A model generated the notes under the pieces. The model was not told the DNA's origin and did no database searches. It saw nothing but the letters and a program-made list of their open reading frames with translations. From assembly GCA_002270565.1 (NCBI GenBank), contig NQMI01000186.1, forward strand, positions 17,225 to 81,224: a DNA stretch of 64,000 nt. Reading direction: 5' to 3'. This DNA comes from Stenocarpella maydis. Lineage: Eukaryota > Ascomycota > Sordariomycetes > Diaporthales > Diaporthaceae. Below are positions 45,058-56,689 of this stretch, piece by piece. How positions within the stretch are numbered: position 1 is the stretch's first letter; each line of letters starts with the position of its first letter. The translations under genes were made by a program, and so were the position numbers.

Positions 45058-48000
45058 TGCTACTGAGAGTTGGTCTCGGTCTTACGACTCGCAACACAAC
45101 ACTGAAAGCAGATGGACAAAGAGTACAACTGCTAAGTGAGGCGTCGCCACTGGGTCAGCAAATTTTATTGCTGGATTCCTCCGTCCCCGGACCCTTAACG
45201 ATCGCGTGGGAGCAAAAGACAAGGTGATGTGGGCGAGGTGGACGAGTGTCCGCGACGAAGTGTGGAGGACGCCGGGCGGCTTGGCCGAGATGTATTTATA
45301 TATGTTTGTAGTTTTCTTTTATTTTTGACGACTCTAAGAGAGACGACAGTGCACGGACGACGGCAGCGTGCGAGGACCAAAGAGGAGAGTGCGGTGGCTT
45401 GTTGGAAGGAAGAAGAAGGATGGTGAAGCAGAAATAGCAAGCGGTGGGGAGGAGGAGGAGGTAAATATTTGTGTCCTCGTCGGTGTGTGAGCCATGAGCC
45501 GGGGGGGGGGAGGTGGTTACCATGAGTATATCCGTGCACTGATAAGCCAAACAAAACAAAAAAAAAACCAAAAAAAAAAAAAACCAAAACCACAGTCACA
45601 GTCACACATCACAAGCAATCTGGACTGGGCATGGTCCGGTCTGGTCTGGTCTGGTCTGGCTGATGAGGCTGGTGGTGGTCTGGGAGCAAGCAGCTTGGCC
45701 CGAGAACGGACGCCGGTAGTGCTTGCTCATCCCATTCCCCATCGCACCCTGTGGTCCTGCCCATCCAGCCATGCTGCCATGCCCCATGTAAAACCTGGCT
45801 GGCGGATCTACGCTATTGGCACCTGGTCTACTCCGTAGTGCACAGTATTCGACATAGCTACACTAGACATACATAGGTAACCTAGGTTAGGTACATGGTA
45901 GGTAAGGAGAGATGCACCCGTACAGCAAGTGCGCCCCAACTTCCGGCGCAACATTGAAGAATAGCGGATCGACAGTGGGTGGGTCCTGCTTTGGGGATTC
46001 TAATGAACGGTGATGCACAATGCAGTGTTGTGACAGGCTGGCTGGCTGGCAGGCAGGCAGGCCGACGGACAGACCAGAGAACGTTCTCGCTCGCTTCCTG
46101 CACGCTGCACACTGCACACTGCACCGCAGCTGGCAGGGATACCTTGACATGCCACTACCCAGGTACGCTACTACTATGTATGTACGGCGTCCGTTCCAGA
46201 ATACAAGATCGACCTCATGTGGTGATAATGCTGTCGTTTTCAAGTTCTGCTTCCGTCTTGGACATTCTACATTCCTCTAGTGTGTCTTATCTGATGTGCA
46301 CCACTAGGGCAGACGTCGTGCAGGGCGGACCAAGGCAAAGTCTAAAGGTAGCATTCGCCTGGATAAAGGCCAAGCAGGACTGAGATTACGTCTTGATAAT
46401 ACCAGTCGGCGACTCATCGGCCCTGGCCTGGGCAGTGTGGTGTAGCAGGCCTGGCGGAAGCGAGGCGAGGGCGTGTGTTGCGGCTCGTGAAGATGCAGGC
46501 CTGGGCCCTACACTGTATACTCGGTATGTACACGTTACATGACGGTAGGGCCGGGATGGCACAGACCTTCGGCATGTAGCGAGCGTCCCTGACTGGCTCA
46601 CTGGCCACGAGGATTGCCCCTGCCATCTTCCATGTTGCCACAATCCGGCCCCACCTCCACGGCCACATTCGACACACGACGGCACTTCCCATCGTGTCGG
46701 GAGCCATGCCATAAAACAACAACAGACGAGGGAAGGGTCGTACGCGGTGGCGATCATCTCTATGTACACAACCTCTATGATTTGTCCTGTTCATCCTTTT
46801 GGGACCGTCTCGCCAACTGCCAGGCGGTGTGTGTGTGTGTGTGTGTGTGTGTGCCCAGATGCCCTCAGCGGCTGTCGGTACGGCTACGGCAAAACCGTAC
46901 GAAGGCGCTGCTGCACCGTTCTCCGGAGTGGCTGGTGACCCTCAAGTGCTCCTTTGATATTAGTGGTCCTCCGAAACATGCTCACCTCGGTTTGATATGT
47001 GTTTGCTCGCTTCCCCCCCCCCCCAATGTGCATCGGTTGGCCTGACCCGAGAATGACGTCGAATGCTGTCCTCGGATGGCTCTGCTCTGGGCAAAAAGCA
47101 AATCTCTGCCATCTCTGCTCTGCTTGCAGTCGGCCGATCCTCTCTCATGCACACGACAAAACAGGCCGCGGTTGGATGGCGAGCCCCGAGCAGGCGGGTG
47201 CCAACATGAACCAAGACTGTCCAGTACCGTGCAATCTGCATTGCAACACCCGTCCGCCGGCCCACCGCAAAATTCTGCAGATCGAGGCGCGCTACGCCGA
47301 TCAAGACACAACCGACTCAGAATCAATCCGGGGCTACAGTCCGGTCGGCTGAAGTTTGAGTCCCAGTCCCACTGCCATGGTGCTGCTCAGCGCGCATGTT
47401 AGTCAGGAGTGAGAGGGCAAGGTCGCGTGCCAGACGAGTAGTGCATACTACACTAGTGTATGGACACCTGATGCTGCATGGCTCCGCGGCTCCAGAGCGG
47501 CCGATGCTTTCTCCTCGTCCTGACCGCCTCGCAACTTCAACCCGTTATCCGCCGCCTGTCACTGGCCACTCGCCCCTCCACACCCTCAGACAGACGAACA
47601 CTGGTACGATTGGGCTACCGGTCAATTTTCAACGCCTCCCGCGGTGTGTTACAGGGCCTTGTTGTGGATCCTCATCGGCAACCCGCAGCTGCACGCCCGA
47701 CCCCCAACCCGGACGCGTCTGCACTCGACTTGCATGTGCCCTGCCCGACGCCGCTGCGTGGTTGTTCACATTGTCTGTCTGTCTGTCCGTTGAGGTCGCC
47801 CAAGACCACACACATCCCTGTGCCCCTGGGTGGAAGGATGGCCTGTCCCAGCATCCTTCATTTCAGCCGAACCAAGATCGGACGTCCATGCAACCTTTGT
47901 CGAGACCACCGCGCCTCGGCTGTCATGCGTGCGGTCGCCCAACAGAAACGAGCGGCCTATCAATGCCGCCTGATGTGCCCGCTTTCCATGGAACATGGAC

Positions 48001-48749
48001 CATGCCGTGTGTGCGGCCCGGCCACCTATCGCTGCCAGTCTGGAGCGAGCTTGCCCGGCGTGATTTCCCACATGCCGTCTTGTTCTCCTGCTGTCCGTTG
48101 TCGCTCCGCCAGGGCCCTGAGCTCGTTTGACTGCGCTAGCTCTTCCTGGTTCCGATGGGTCACGTCTTGCTAGTGCAAGTTTTCTCGGGGTAAATGCTCC
48201 CGCCTCTTGCTTTCGGAGGAGGCGGGTCTGAGGACGGTCGCCCTCATTCATCAGACGGCCTCGCACTTCAATCCATCCGCCCATCCCATGATCGTTTCTT
48301 TGGCTAAGAACGGACCAGGCAACGTCCCATGGACGGCTCTGACGGCCCAGACAGCTGGCCCTCGCATCTGGAACGTTGAAATGGAGGCTGAAATACCCCT
48401 GCAGCCCAAGTACCACCCGACCCGTCCTTCCCCAGGCTAACATGGGGCCGCGCCGTGGGGGTCCCTCCGGACTTGTCGAATGACAACTCTGCAAGACCTC
48501 ACCAGGACCCCACGAGCCTGCTTTGTGCCTGAGCACGCAATATCGACCAAACATATGCCTTCTTTTGTCAAAAGATCCCGCGCGGGTAGACCCGTCTTGT
48601 TGCCCTTTCTAAAAATGTCTTGGAAATACCTGAGCCCATGTAAACCCCGATGCAGGGGGGTTGGGTGCCGGTTCTTGTACGAGAGTAGAGCCTCCAATAT
48701 CAAGAGTTGCTCTACGGGCAACCTCCGAAAACCCCGCAATAGTGGCTAG
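45058..48749. other. Intergenic, GC-rich, no recognised gene
   Basis: About 3.7 kb. It contains an A-rich tract near 45557-45590, a (GT)n microsatellite at 46826-46853 and poly-C/G tracts near 45500 and 47014. The 244- and 262-codon ORFs at 47396-48130 (+) and 47766-48554 (-) overlap on opposite strands and show no domain pattern. The 3' end of this block merges into AT-rich DNA. Confidence 0.45.
46826..46853. repeat. (GT)n microsatellite
   Basis: About fourteen GT dinucleotides. Confidence 0.85.
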
Positions 48750-49897
48750 AGGACGCATATTCTAACCAGTGCCACAATCTTCTGATATGTGATCTGCATC
48801 ATAATTATGAACCTAAGATAGATTAACTTTACTAATACACATAATATATTCCGCTCGACATGACTGGCAGATAATGTCATGATTAAAGCACCATAACTCA
48901 TCGACTGGGTCGTTCGTATTGGAAGCCCCCCCCCCTGGAAATACTTCCTAGCCGTATTGAAGATTCCAACGGGAAGCCGCATTAGCAAAAAAGGAAAAGA
49001 AAAGAAAAGAAAAGAAAGAAATATTGGTTGCTATTCTCACACCGACGGGACGCAAATGATTGGGTGACGGCCAAAAGAGGTGGCAATTACCCCAGAGCAC
49101 AGAAACTGCTACCCACTAGAGGACACATGCGCTTCATGACTGGCCAGTTCACCAATTTCCAAAGTATGGGTGACGGGCTGTATAGATGGATATTCTAGAA
49201 TCACTTCTCTTCTACTCTGGCTTGAGAACACCTAGTCGACGAAAGAACAATGGTTGCAGCAATGCATAGTAGTGACATAGGCCCCTGAGCAGTGGAGGAT
49301 CGGATATTTCTGACAGCTTAAATGCTGTCATGTAGTTTTTCGAGGAGCCTGTGGAATAAACCGTTTTAAGGAAGGTGCAAGAGTTTCAAAATGCATTTAG
49401 TGCTGGTCTCTTGGGATGCCTTTACACACCAGGGGAGGCGGGAGATGGACATAAAGGCGCTGGGCACCTGGAAAGAGGCTAAAAGAGCAACACCAATTAT
49501 ATGGTCATCACGCTCCCAGACTTCCCTTACGGGCTCCTCAATTGAGTGGCCATTTGGTTGACAAGAGGTTGATAAGTGAAGGATATATTTGGTTGGTCCC
49601 CCAATCAGAGACCTCAGTCATTCAACGTACAACATCGCGACGTCAGAGCAAGCCCCGAAGTGTGTGACATCCACCAACTTCATCTTATGAGAACGCTGAA
49701 TTCATATCCTGTAATTCAGTAGAACTACTATCATGCAAGCACTCATTCCTCAAAGCTTGGCAGTGTCTTCTCTAGCTGCCCGAAGTATCTTGTAAAATAG
49801 ACCTTGGGGCCGCTGGCTTAATTGTCAGCCCTAGTATCTACATTCTATTGCCAGCCCGAAGCAATCGTCAACTCGCACACCCAGCGGCCCAGGGATC

Positions 49898-49957
49898 AGC
49901 GGAGCGGGACGTGTATCTCGCACGCAAAGCGTGCGAGATATGCTGGCCCACTCCGCT
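49898..49957. repeat. Long imperfect palindrome/hairpin
   Basis: A perfect 12-bp stem (49914-49925 with 49929-49940) encloses an AAA loop. Outer arms AGCGGAGCGGG (49898-49908) and CCCACTCCGCT (49947-49957) pair with one mismatch. Confidence 0.75.
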
Positions 49958-50079
49958 TGCGGTATAGCGTTCTGCTTGTCCCCATGCCTCAAAGCGTTCT
50001 CGCCTGCAGAAAGGGCAACTATAAGTGAAGCTTTCTCTCTGCCTTATGAACGCCGGATTACGTAACCTGGGAATAACAC

Positions 50080-50175
50080 CAAGTGGTATAGCCGGCAGAA
50101 GGCGAGATAATGAATGCTAATAGTATTAAGCCTCTAAGCGCCTGTAACCCAAAGGTTGCGGGTGCGAGTAATATA
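50080..50175 (+). ncRNA. tRNA-like or SINE-like Pol III sequence (degenerate)
   Basis: TGGTATAGCCGG at 50084-50095 is a perfect match to the Pol III A-box consensus TRGYNNARNNGG. About 65-70 bp downstream, GGGTGCGAGTAA near 50160-50171 resembles a weakened B box. Between them, CCTGTAACCCAAAGG resembles an anticodon arm. The spacing is too long for an intronless tRNA and the 3' half does not fold cleanly. A tRNA-derived SINE or a decayed tRNA gene is most likely. Confidence 0.35.
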
Positions 50176-50279
50176 TAAAGCGAAAAACTAATACCCTGGC
50201 TGGCTTCTTTTTTGAGCTAGAGGGATCCGTGTATGCTGAACGTATGTGGTTGGCGCGTGAGGACTTTTTTCTTGATGAG

Positions 50280-50324
50280 GCGCTTTATCGGCGAGGGCTT
50301 TATCAGTAAGGGCTTTGTTAGCAA
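50280..50324. repeat. 15-nt tandem repeat, three diverged copies
   Basis: Units of the form GGGCTTTATCAGTAA, with copies differing mainly by transitions. Confidence 0.6.
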
Positions 50325-50404
50325 GGGCACAACTCTATCTCTGCTGCGCCTTATAACCAGCTCAAGTATACCATTCACCTGCAGGTAGTGGTCTTTAGCA
50401 AGTG

Positions 50405-50472
50405 GACTCTATTACCGTGCAGACTCTATTACCGTGCAGACTCTATTACCGTGCAGACTCTATTACCGTGCA
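50405..50472. repeat. 17-nt tandem repeat, four perfect copies
   Basis: Four identical units of GACTCTATTACCGTGCA followed by the start of a fifth. They show no C/T differences despite lying in RIP-affected DNA. Confidence 0.9.
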
Positions 50473-51634
50473 GACTTATAAGCGTAGAGTTGATATCCTG
50501 GGCTATATTCCTCTTATTAGTTGGTAGGTAGGTATTTTAATACTAAAAGAAAGAAATAGTTAGCAGGAAATACTTAGAAACTAAGCTAAATACTCATTAA
50601 AAAAGAATAGTAAGTAAGAATAATAGTAGCATATGCTAGTTAGAGGAAAGCATAAATTATTATTTATTAACTAGATGTCTGCTGCTTTAAAACCCCTAAT
50701 CTGTAAAATTAGTTGTCCTAGGGGGTTGGCTGCTCTTTATTATTAATGTCATTATAGTAGATGCAGATCTCCGGGTGAGTGCTGCTTCATAGCCGAGGGT
50801 GGCAGCAAATGCCACAAGTCAAATACTCAAACCAGTCGCCATTGTTATCACCACCTAAAATACCTATAGCAGCTTGCTGCTAGCTAAGGAAGGCCTAGGT
50901 TAGTTGTGTAGGGTCTAGGATCTTACTATAGCAATGCTAGTGCTAATGCTCACGCTACTTAGTAATGTAATGATCAAAGGGTTTCCGAGTACATAATCCT
51001 GAAAGATTAAGGGTTTATATTTGGAATACGTTATTAGGCGGTTGTTAAGCAATATTATTAACTAATAATGATTACTAGCTATAAGGCTATCTAATGCTGG
51101 GATTGAATACTTAGATTAACGACTAAAGAGTCTATTCTATAAAAGCTATCTACTATAGTGATAACCATATGGTTATATACTCCAACTCTTTAGTAGCTTG
51201 CTAGCTCGCAAGGTGAGCCTGCAAGTTATGATGTAAGGCTTGAAGGATACCTCTTCAAGCTAGCTTATATGGCTTGCAACTAAGCGTTGCAAGCCAGACC
51301 CTAACCCTGAATCTGGGTGTATCATGCTGATTCTACTATTAAGGTCCTGCGGGGTTGCGTTGTGGCGTATGTCTTTAATGTCTTTGGGCTTGCAAACTGG
51401 GGTCCGGGGTGCTAGCGTATTGGTTTATAATACTATCTCCCTCCTTGCTTCTTTTATCCTTAAAAGTGATCTGTAAGCTATCCTTACTTATTATGCTTTT
51501 CGTTTATGCCTTTCTAATTTATTATATTATTTAGAGTTAAGGATTCTTGGGTCTCTAAGTTATCTTATTGCTTTAAGAAAGTTAAGTAGTATAACTCCCT
51601 ATTATCTATTATTTTATAGGGCGCTATTATAATA

Positions 51635-52107
51635 TGTCCTTATTCTTCCTGTGAGGTGCAGGGTATTAAGTCCTATAAGGTTTTGGAGGAGGTTTTTAAC
51701 CGTTGTACTAAGTGCGTTTGATAATAGCGATTAAAGTGCAATATCCTGGAGCTTAATAACTTAAAGGACCTTTTGCATATCTCGGCCCAATACTAGAAAC
51801 TAGAGAATGAGATTAAAGAATTAGAGGAGAAGCTCCTTTATTTGCATAAGTAGAAGCATATATAGCATAAGAAAATATTATAGGCCATTTATTATAATTT
51901 ATTAAACTTGAATGAGTTGAATTATATGGAGAAGGAAGAGGCTGAAGCCGAGCAGAAGCAGATTGCTAAGCAATCCGCTGGGGTTATGGGTTGCAACTTT
52001 ACAGAGGAGGCTGGTAGGATGGTAGCGCAAGAAGCGTGGCTGCATTCTAAGGGGGCAGTAGGTATTTTTGATTAGAGTTCCATAATGGATACTAATACTA
52101 ATTAAGA
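51635..52107 (+). pseudogene. Degenerate transposon-associated CxxC/coiled-coil ORF
   Basis: One frame stays alignable for about 157 codons, interrupted by several stops that are mostly TAG or TGA where CAG or CGA would be expected, a RIP pattern. The N-terminal part has Cys-rich motifs (CPYSSC; RCTKC). Then comes a long Glu/Lys/Leu coiled coil (KLENEIKELEEKL and onward) and an acidic C-terminus. Small Zn-cluster/coiled-coil ORFs of this layout accompany repeats in many filamentous fungi. The family match is from memory of the pattern and is tentative. It lies just beyond, and opposite in strand to, the gypsy chromodomain remnant. Confidence 0.5.
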
Positions 52108-52363
52108 AAAGTTTCTTGATATTAGTGATAAAGGAAATGCGCCTATGGGTGGCTCATCTAGTACCTGATTTTGTTTGGTAGATGAATACACTGATAAGTT
52201 TGTTTTTAACTGGTAGGGCGTTTTGCTGGTTGATGGTCCGACTGGTTGATGGTCTGACTGGTTCCTACTGGTTGAGTGGTCAACTAGTTTTGCTGCTAGG
52301 CCGTTTGGTGAGCCTATTGGATTTTCTGGGCTGTTTGTTGGTTGTTTCAGCTGAGGCTGGGCC

Positions 52364-52519
52364 TTAGGCCTTGAAATCCTTTAAGAGTTGCCTATAGTGC
52401 GTAAGGTTCTATCCTAGTTCCCATAGATTTTCGCTAGTATTATATTCCTTCCATTTAATTAGGTATTCTGTTATTCCTTAGTATTATTTTAAGTTCATAA
52501 TCTTTTCTACTTTGTATTC
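52364..52519 (-). pseudogene. Ty3/gypsy (chromovirus) integrase chromodomain remnant
   Basis: On the minus strand one frame reads as a chromodomain: EYKVEKIMNLK, then TEYLIKWKEYNTSENLWE, then NLTHYRQLLKDF, the usual end of a fungal gypsy Pol polyprotein. Three stops interrupt it where Gln codons would be expected. The rest of the integrase is not present upstream; unrelated sequence follows from about 52560. Chromodomains of such elements bind histone marks and direct integration into heterochromatin. This copy is dead. Confidence 0.8.
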
Positions 52520-52559
52520 CTTATTATATTTATTAATAGTTTTCTGATGAATTTGTGCT

Positions 52560-53031
52560 ATAGAATAGCATTCAGTTCAGCATGTGTGTGTTTCAGCAGG
52601 GTCGCAGTATGGTGCTCTAAGGCGAATTAGGATGATTAACAATGGTCTGGACAACTTTATATTGAATTAAGTTGGGCTTCTGTAAGCCCTCCTTATATAC
52701 CCTCCGACGTCGTCTCACCCCTGGGCACGCTGCGGTCGGCTCTGGTGCAAATTTGCAAATGCCGGAAAATTCGCCCTTCCAACACACCATCTTTGGTTCC
52801 AAGCAGCCATCCAACCATAGCCCTAGTAATACCTAAATTAAGTACATACAAACTTCTGAAATCAAGCTATCCAATGCACTAAGTTATATACTTTTTGGGT
52901 AAGAAATAAGGGTAATGCAGAGGTCTGAATTAAGGTGCAAATGCAGGCCAAAATAATCGACTCACGGCCACCAAACTCATCTTGCGTCACGCACGCACTG
53001 GGCGTACTTAGCGAAAAATCGCCTGACTCGC
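52560..53031. other. Spacer between gypsy and copia remnants
   Basis: Less AT-biased than its flanks. A 65-codon minus-strand frame at 52617-52814 has no recognised domain. I see no gene. Confidence 0.4.
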
Positions 53032-53106
53032 AAGTCTAGGGTAACTCCTTGCTAGAAAGTCTAGGGTAACTCCTTACAACGAAGTCTAGGGTAACTCCTT
53101 GCACGG
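53032..53106. repeat. 25-nt tandem repeat, three copies
   Basis: Three 25-nt units, each starting AAGTCTAGGGTAACTCCTT, directly before the copia coding remnant. Variation is confined to the last six bases. Confidence 0.9.
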
Positions 53107-53138
53107 AGTACCAACGCCCTGCTGAGCGGTTCCGTTTA

Positions 53139-55401
53139 ACAAATACCCCCATTCTCTTCCTTACGGAAGTTGAACTACAGCGGCTATACAGATAATTTAG
53201 GCACCTATCTATTAATCATCTTTCCCAGCTATTAATAGGCGCAGGCTATAATATTAATTCCTTAGCATTAGAGGCTATTACCAAGTTCTATCACCACTAC
53301 CAAATGCACTCTCCTATACCCTAAAGATTCAAGTTCAACCTCCATAATAATGTTAACTTCAACTATAAGGTTATTATAAATATAATATACTTAATAGGCC
53401 TTCCTATACTACACATTATTAACTTAGCTACTTCCTTCCAAGCCAGATAATTCTTACCTTCTCTTTCCACTAAAGATATATAGGAAGCCCTATAAAGTTA
53501 CTAGATTAATATATATATGGGTCCCCTAAACCGCCTTATATCTAATATAAGGACTAACTTTGCTTCCAGTAAGTTTAAGAGTATAACATATATTATAAGA
53601 ATTATATATAAATAAATACTTATAGAAGTATATTAGTTAATTAGTAAAGTAGAGTAATATTACACTCCTTTATATCAGGCTTTTAATATCTTATATGCTA
53701 AGTTATTAATTATATTTACTAAAGAAGCTATATTATAGATAAGCTTTACAGCAGTTAATAATATGGTTAGCCCGGATAGCCTTATGCTAACTCTCCTAGT
53801 GTTTGGAGTATACCTATATATAATGGAAGACTCTGCCCCTATACTATCTACTTTAAGGAGAGCTAAGGTAGTATAGAAGGTAATAAAGGAGATTAGGAGA
53901 ATTAATGCAGCATGTAAAATCAATAAAGCATTATACATAAGGAATAGCCTAAATATATTAGAAATCTTAAGCCTTTCACTCTAGAGCAAAGTATACATAT
54001 AATAAGAAAAGACTAAGTAGTAAAGCCTATATAAATTACTCTCTATTAATAACTATAATATAATAATTAACCTACTAAATAGACCAGTTATTTTCCAGTT
54101 AACCCTTATATAGCTATACTACTAGGATAAAGAAGGACCTATTAATCTGCCAAACCCTAATAATATCCCTAAGGAGCTAGTATGCTTTAAGCTAGACCCT
54201 ATACTAGCTATCCCTGACCCAGTAGTCCCTTGATAATAAGGACAACTATAGGGAACCAAGAGCAAGCAAAACGCAGTTATTACTATAAATAATAATAATG
54301 ATAACCCTGCTGCTAATAATGATAATAATAAGGTGGAAAATGAGATCATTACCTATATATTCCTTACCCAATATAAAATTAAGAATTACAAACTCACTCT
54401 AAAGCTCCACTAGAATAGCATTATCACTACCCTAGGCAACCCCTTTAAGGAGTTAGATAATAAAGAAGTATCTAAGCTAATTAGATAAAGAGTATTCTAG
54501 TTTAAGCAGTTTAATAANGGACTTTAATAGTATAAAGATCATAATATTATATAACGGTATTATACATCTTAGATAGAAGGGCTAAGGGGCAAAGATATAG
54601 CTACTTAACTATATAGATATAAATTACATTTAATAGTATATAGAATAATGCGCATAAGGAGCATATCTAGCTTCTATTTGCTATCTGGAAGCAGCATTTA
54701 ACCTCTCTATTGCAGCATAAATTCAAGACCCTAAAGAAGAGGACTGTACTAAGTTGAATAAGCAGCTAAAGTAATAAGCAGACTACCTTAACCATGGCCT
54801 TAATTACATTCCTCTAGACCTTGCAACAGCTAAGTTGATGATCTTTATGGACAGGTCTTTTGCTAATAATAAGGACCTTAGTTTCCAAATTAGCTATATA
54901 ATTACCCTAGTAAATGAAAAGCAAACCAAGCAACCATCTATATAAAAGATTACCGGAAATATCCTCTATTAGTTATTAATAAAGTGTAAGAGGGTTATAT
55001 ACAGCATACTTACTTCCGAGATTTACAGTATAGTCAACAGCTTTAATATAGGGATTATAATATTAGCTACTTTACGCCAGGTTATTAAATACCTAAGTCT
55101 ACTAAAGATCCCTCTTATTATCTATATAGACTCATACTTATTATATAAGTATCTAATTAAGCTAGGTATAATAAAAGAGAAATACCTAATAATTAATATA
55201 ATAGCATTAAGGTAGTTATATAAGAAGCATGAGATCCATGAGATCCAGTAGATTACTAGGGACTATAACCTAGCAGATGCCTTTATAAAGAGTATACTAA
55301 ATAAGGCGCTAGAATGCCTTATTAATAATAATACCCTTATTATTAAGGTAGAAGGATATATAGACTATAGCCAGTTAGCAACAACCCCTTCCTCTACCTA
55401 A
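53139..55401 (+). mobile_element. Ty1/copia retrotransposon pol remnant, RIP-damaged and internally deleted
   Basis: Two long alignable plus-strand frames. 53139-54130 carries the GAG-pre-integrase helix (TEVELQRLYRQ), the integrase core (LPILHIINLATSFQ; NFASSKFK; KVE; SLMLTLLVFGVY) and its C-terminal part. About 54340-54520 matches the region just before and at the start of reverse transcriptase (NSIITTLGNPFKELDN). 54658-55401 resumes in late RT and RNase H (GAYLASICYLEAAFNLS; FANNKDLSFQISYIITL; KCKRV; IYIDSYLLYKYLIKLG; NLADAF). The RT catalytic centre is missing: only about 120 bp separate parts that should be over 1 kb apart. Many CAG/CAA codons are now stops, and integrase Asp positions read as Asn. 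Gag, protease and clear LTRs are not seen. Confidence 0.85.
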
Positions 55402-56220
55402 ACACTATACAAGGGATTACAACAATTGCTGCAAGAATAGCTATATGCTAACTTACCCAGCAAGAGCATACTCAATAGCAATTAACTAACTAATGCAACT
55501 TAATCAGCAATACACCAACGCAATACCAACACTACCCTATATAAAGGAAGAATCACTACTTCCTAGCACCCTAAGCCCTAGATGAAAGTTAACAAGTACC
55601 TTAAGATATAAAAAGGGATCACACAGTACCAACAACCAGCAAAACTTCAGATCCCCATCAACTAGTTACCTGCATCTTACCCTAAGGAGCTGCACAGTTA
55701 GCCAGTATATAGTTCAAATTCATCCCAAGGGCAAGACCTTATAGCCAAGATTTTTACAATAGTGCCTATATACTAAGGGTTTAGGTAACGAGAATTACTA
55801 CTATCCTATAAGCACTTAAGTTGCTAGCTATGCGTATCAAGCATCCCCAGTCAAGATTTTGCAGTCTTAACTCCTACTTAACATATATTTTATATACTTA
55901 CCAAGAGCAGCATCAGATATTACACGCTCTACTATACATTTTATTAATAAGTTAGCTCTAATATACTATTTATTACCATCTACTACAATCCCTACCTAAC
56001 CTAACTGCTACCTTATTTACACCTACTAACTCTTGCTATTAGCCTCTAATAGAGAGGGCTTTACTAAGTATTCTTTCCCTAAATAGCCTTAGGTAAAGAG
56101 GGCTTTTATAAATTAAGTTATTATTAAAACTTATTATTAATATCTACCATCAGATTAGCAGCTAATCTGGACTATACTTNACGCCTGGGATTTTTTTTTA
56201 CTATGATTTTTAAAAGAAAA
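55402..56220. other. AT-rich region downstream of copia remnant
   Basis: Plausibly non-coding 3' and LTR-derived sequence, but no terminal repeat could be matched. An unresolved base (n) is at 56180. Confidence 0.4.
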
Positions 56221-56229
56221 GACTACCAG

Positions 56230-56364
56230 TGTAGCAATAGTAGTGTGCAACAGCACATTGGTGGGCTATTGCTATAGCCACCGTACTGTAGCCAGAGGGC
56301 GTAGTTGCTTACTAAGCAACTACCACCCACTATATAGACCCGAGATAGCTGGCGGGCTACGCCC
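56230..56364. repeat. Cluster of nested inverted repeats
   Basis: Three inverted pairs within 135 bp: TAGCAATAG (56232-56240) with 56266-56274; GTAGTTGCTT (56301-56310) with 56314-56323 around a 3-nt loop; and GGGCGTAG (56297-56304) with 56357-56364. Confidence 0.7.
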
Positions 56365-56689
56365 ACTGCACCCACTACTCGAGACAGAGAGAAATACAAG
56401 AACAACACCCCACTCGTATTGCAATACGTGACCCATCCAACATCCTTAATACTAATGGAAGAGGGATTGGTTATCGTTATAGCGGCTAATTAAGAGTGGG
56501 AATAGCTTTAATGGTTGATAAGGAGGGTAGCCTAGATCAGGGGGGGGGCATAAATGTAGGCCACCTATGTTATTAGTATTTTATTAATATTAATAGTAAA
56601 ATATTAAATAGTAAATTTATAACTCTTATAAATACTATAGTATTAATTCTCAACCCTGCATTGCAGCCAATAGACAGGACATACCTACC

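Larger units (their letters stand above)
48750..51600. other. AT-rich, RIP-like transposon-derived block, left part
   Basis: From about 48.75 kb the sequence becomes AT-rich with dense stops and TA-rich words. It contains the hairpin at 49898-49957, the tRNA-like sequence at 50080-50175 and small tandem repeats, but no intact gene. A TGTAATG at 50966 could mark one end of a degenerate LTR, but I could not find its partner. Confidence 0.5.

Noticed and set aside
47396..48554. Overlapping 244- and 262-codon ORFs on opposite strands
   Set aside because: Both are Arg/Pro/Ser-rich without domains. One cannot be preferred, and neither looks protein-like.
51296..51320. CCCTAACCCTGAA resembling telomere repeats
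   Set aside because: Less than two units; no array, so not telomeric.
52182..52367. 61-codon Leu-rich plus-strand ORF
   Set aside because: It arises from short TGGTTGATGG-type repeats beside the gypsy remnant, not from a gene.
50405..53106. Regular direct repeats considered as a CRISPR array
   Set aside because: The 17-, 15- and 25-nt repeats are contiguous tandem units without spacers, in a eukaryotic genome.
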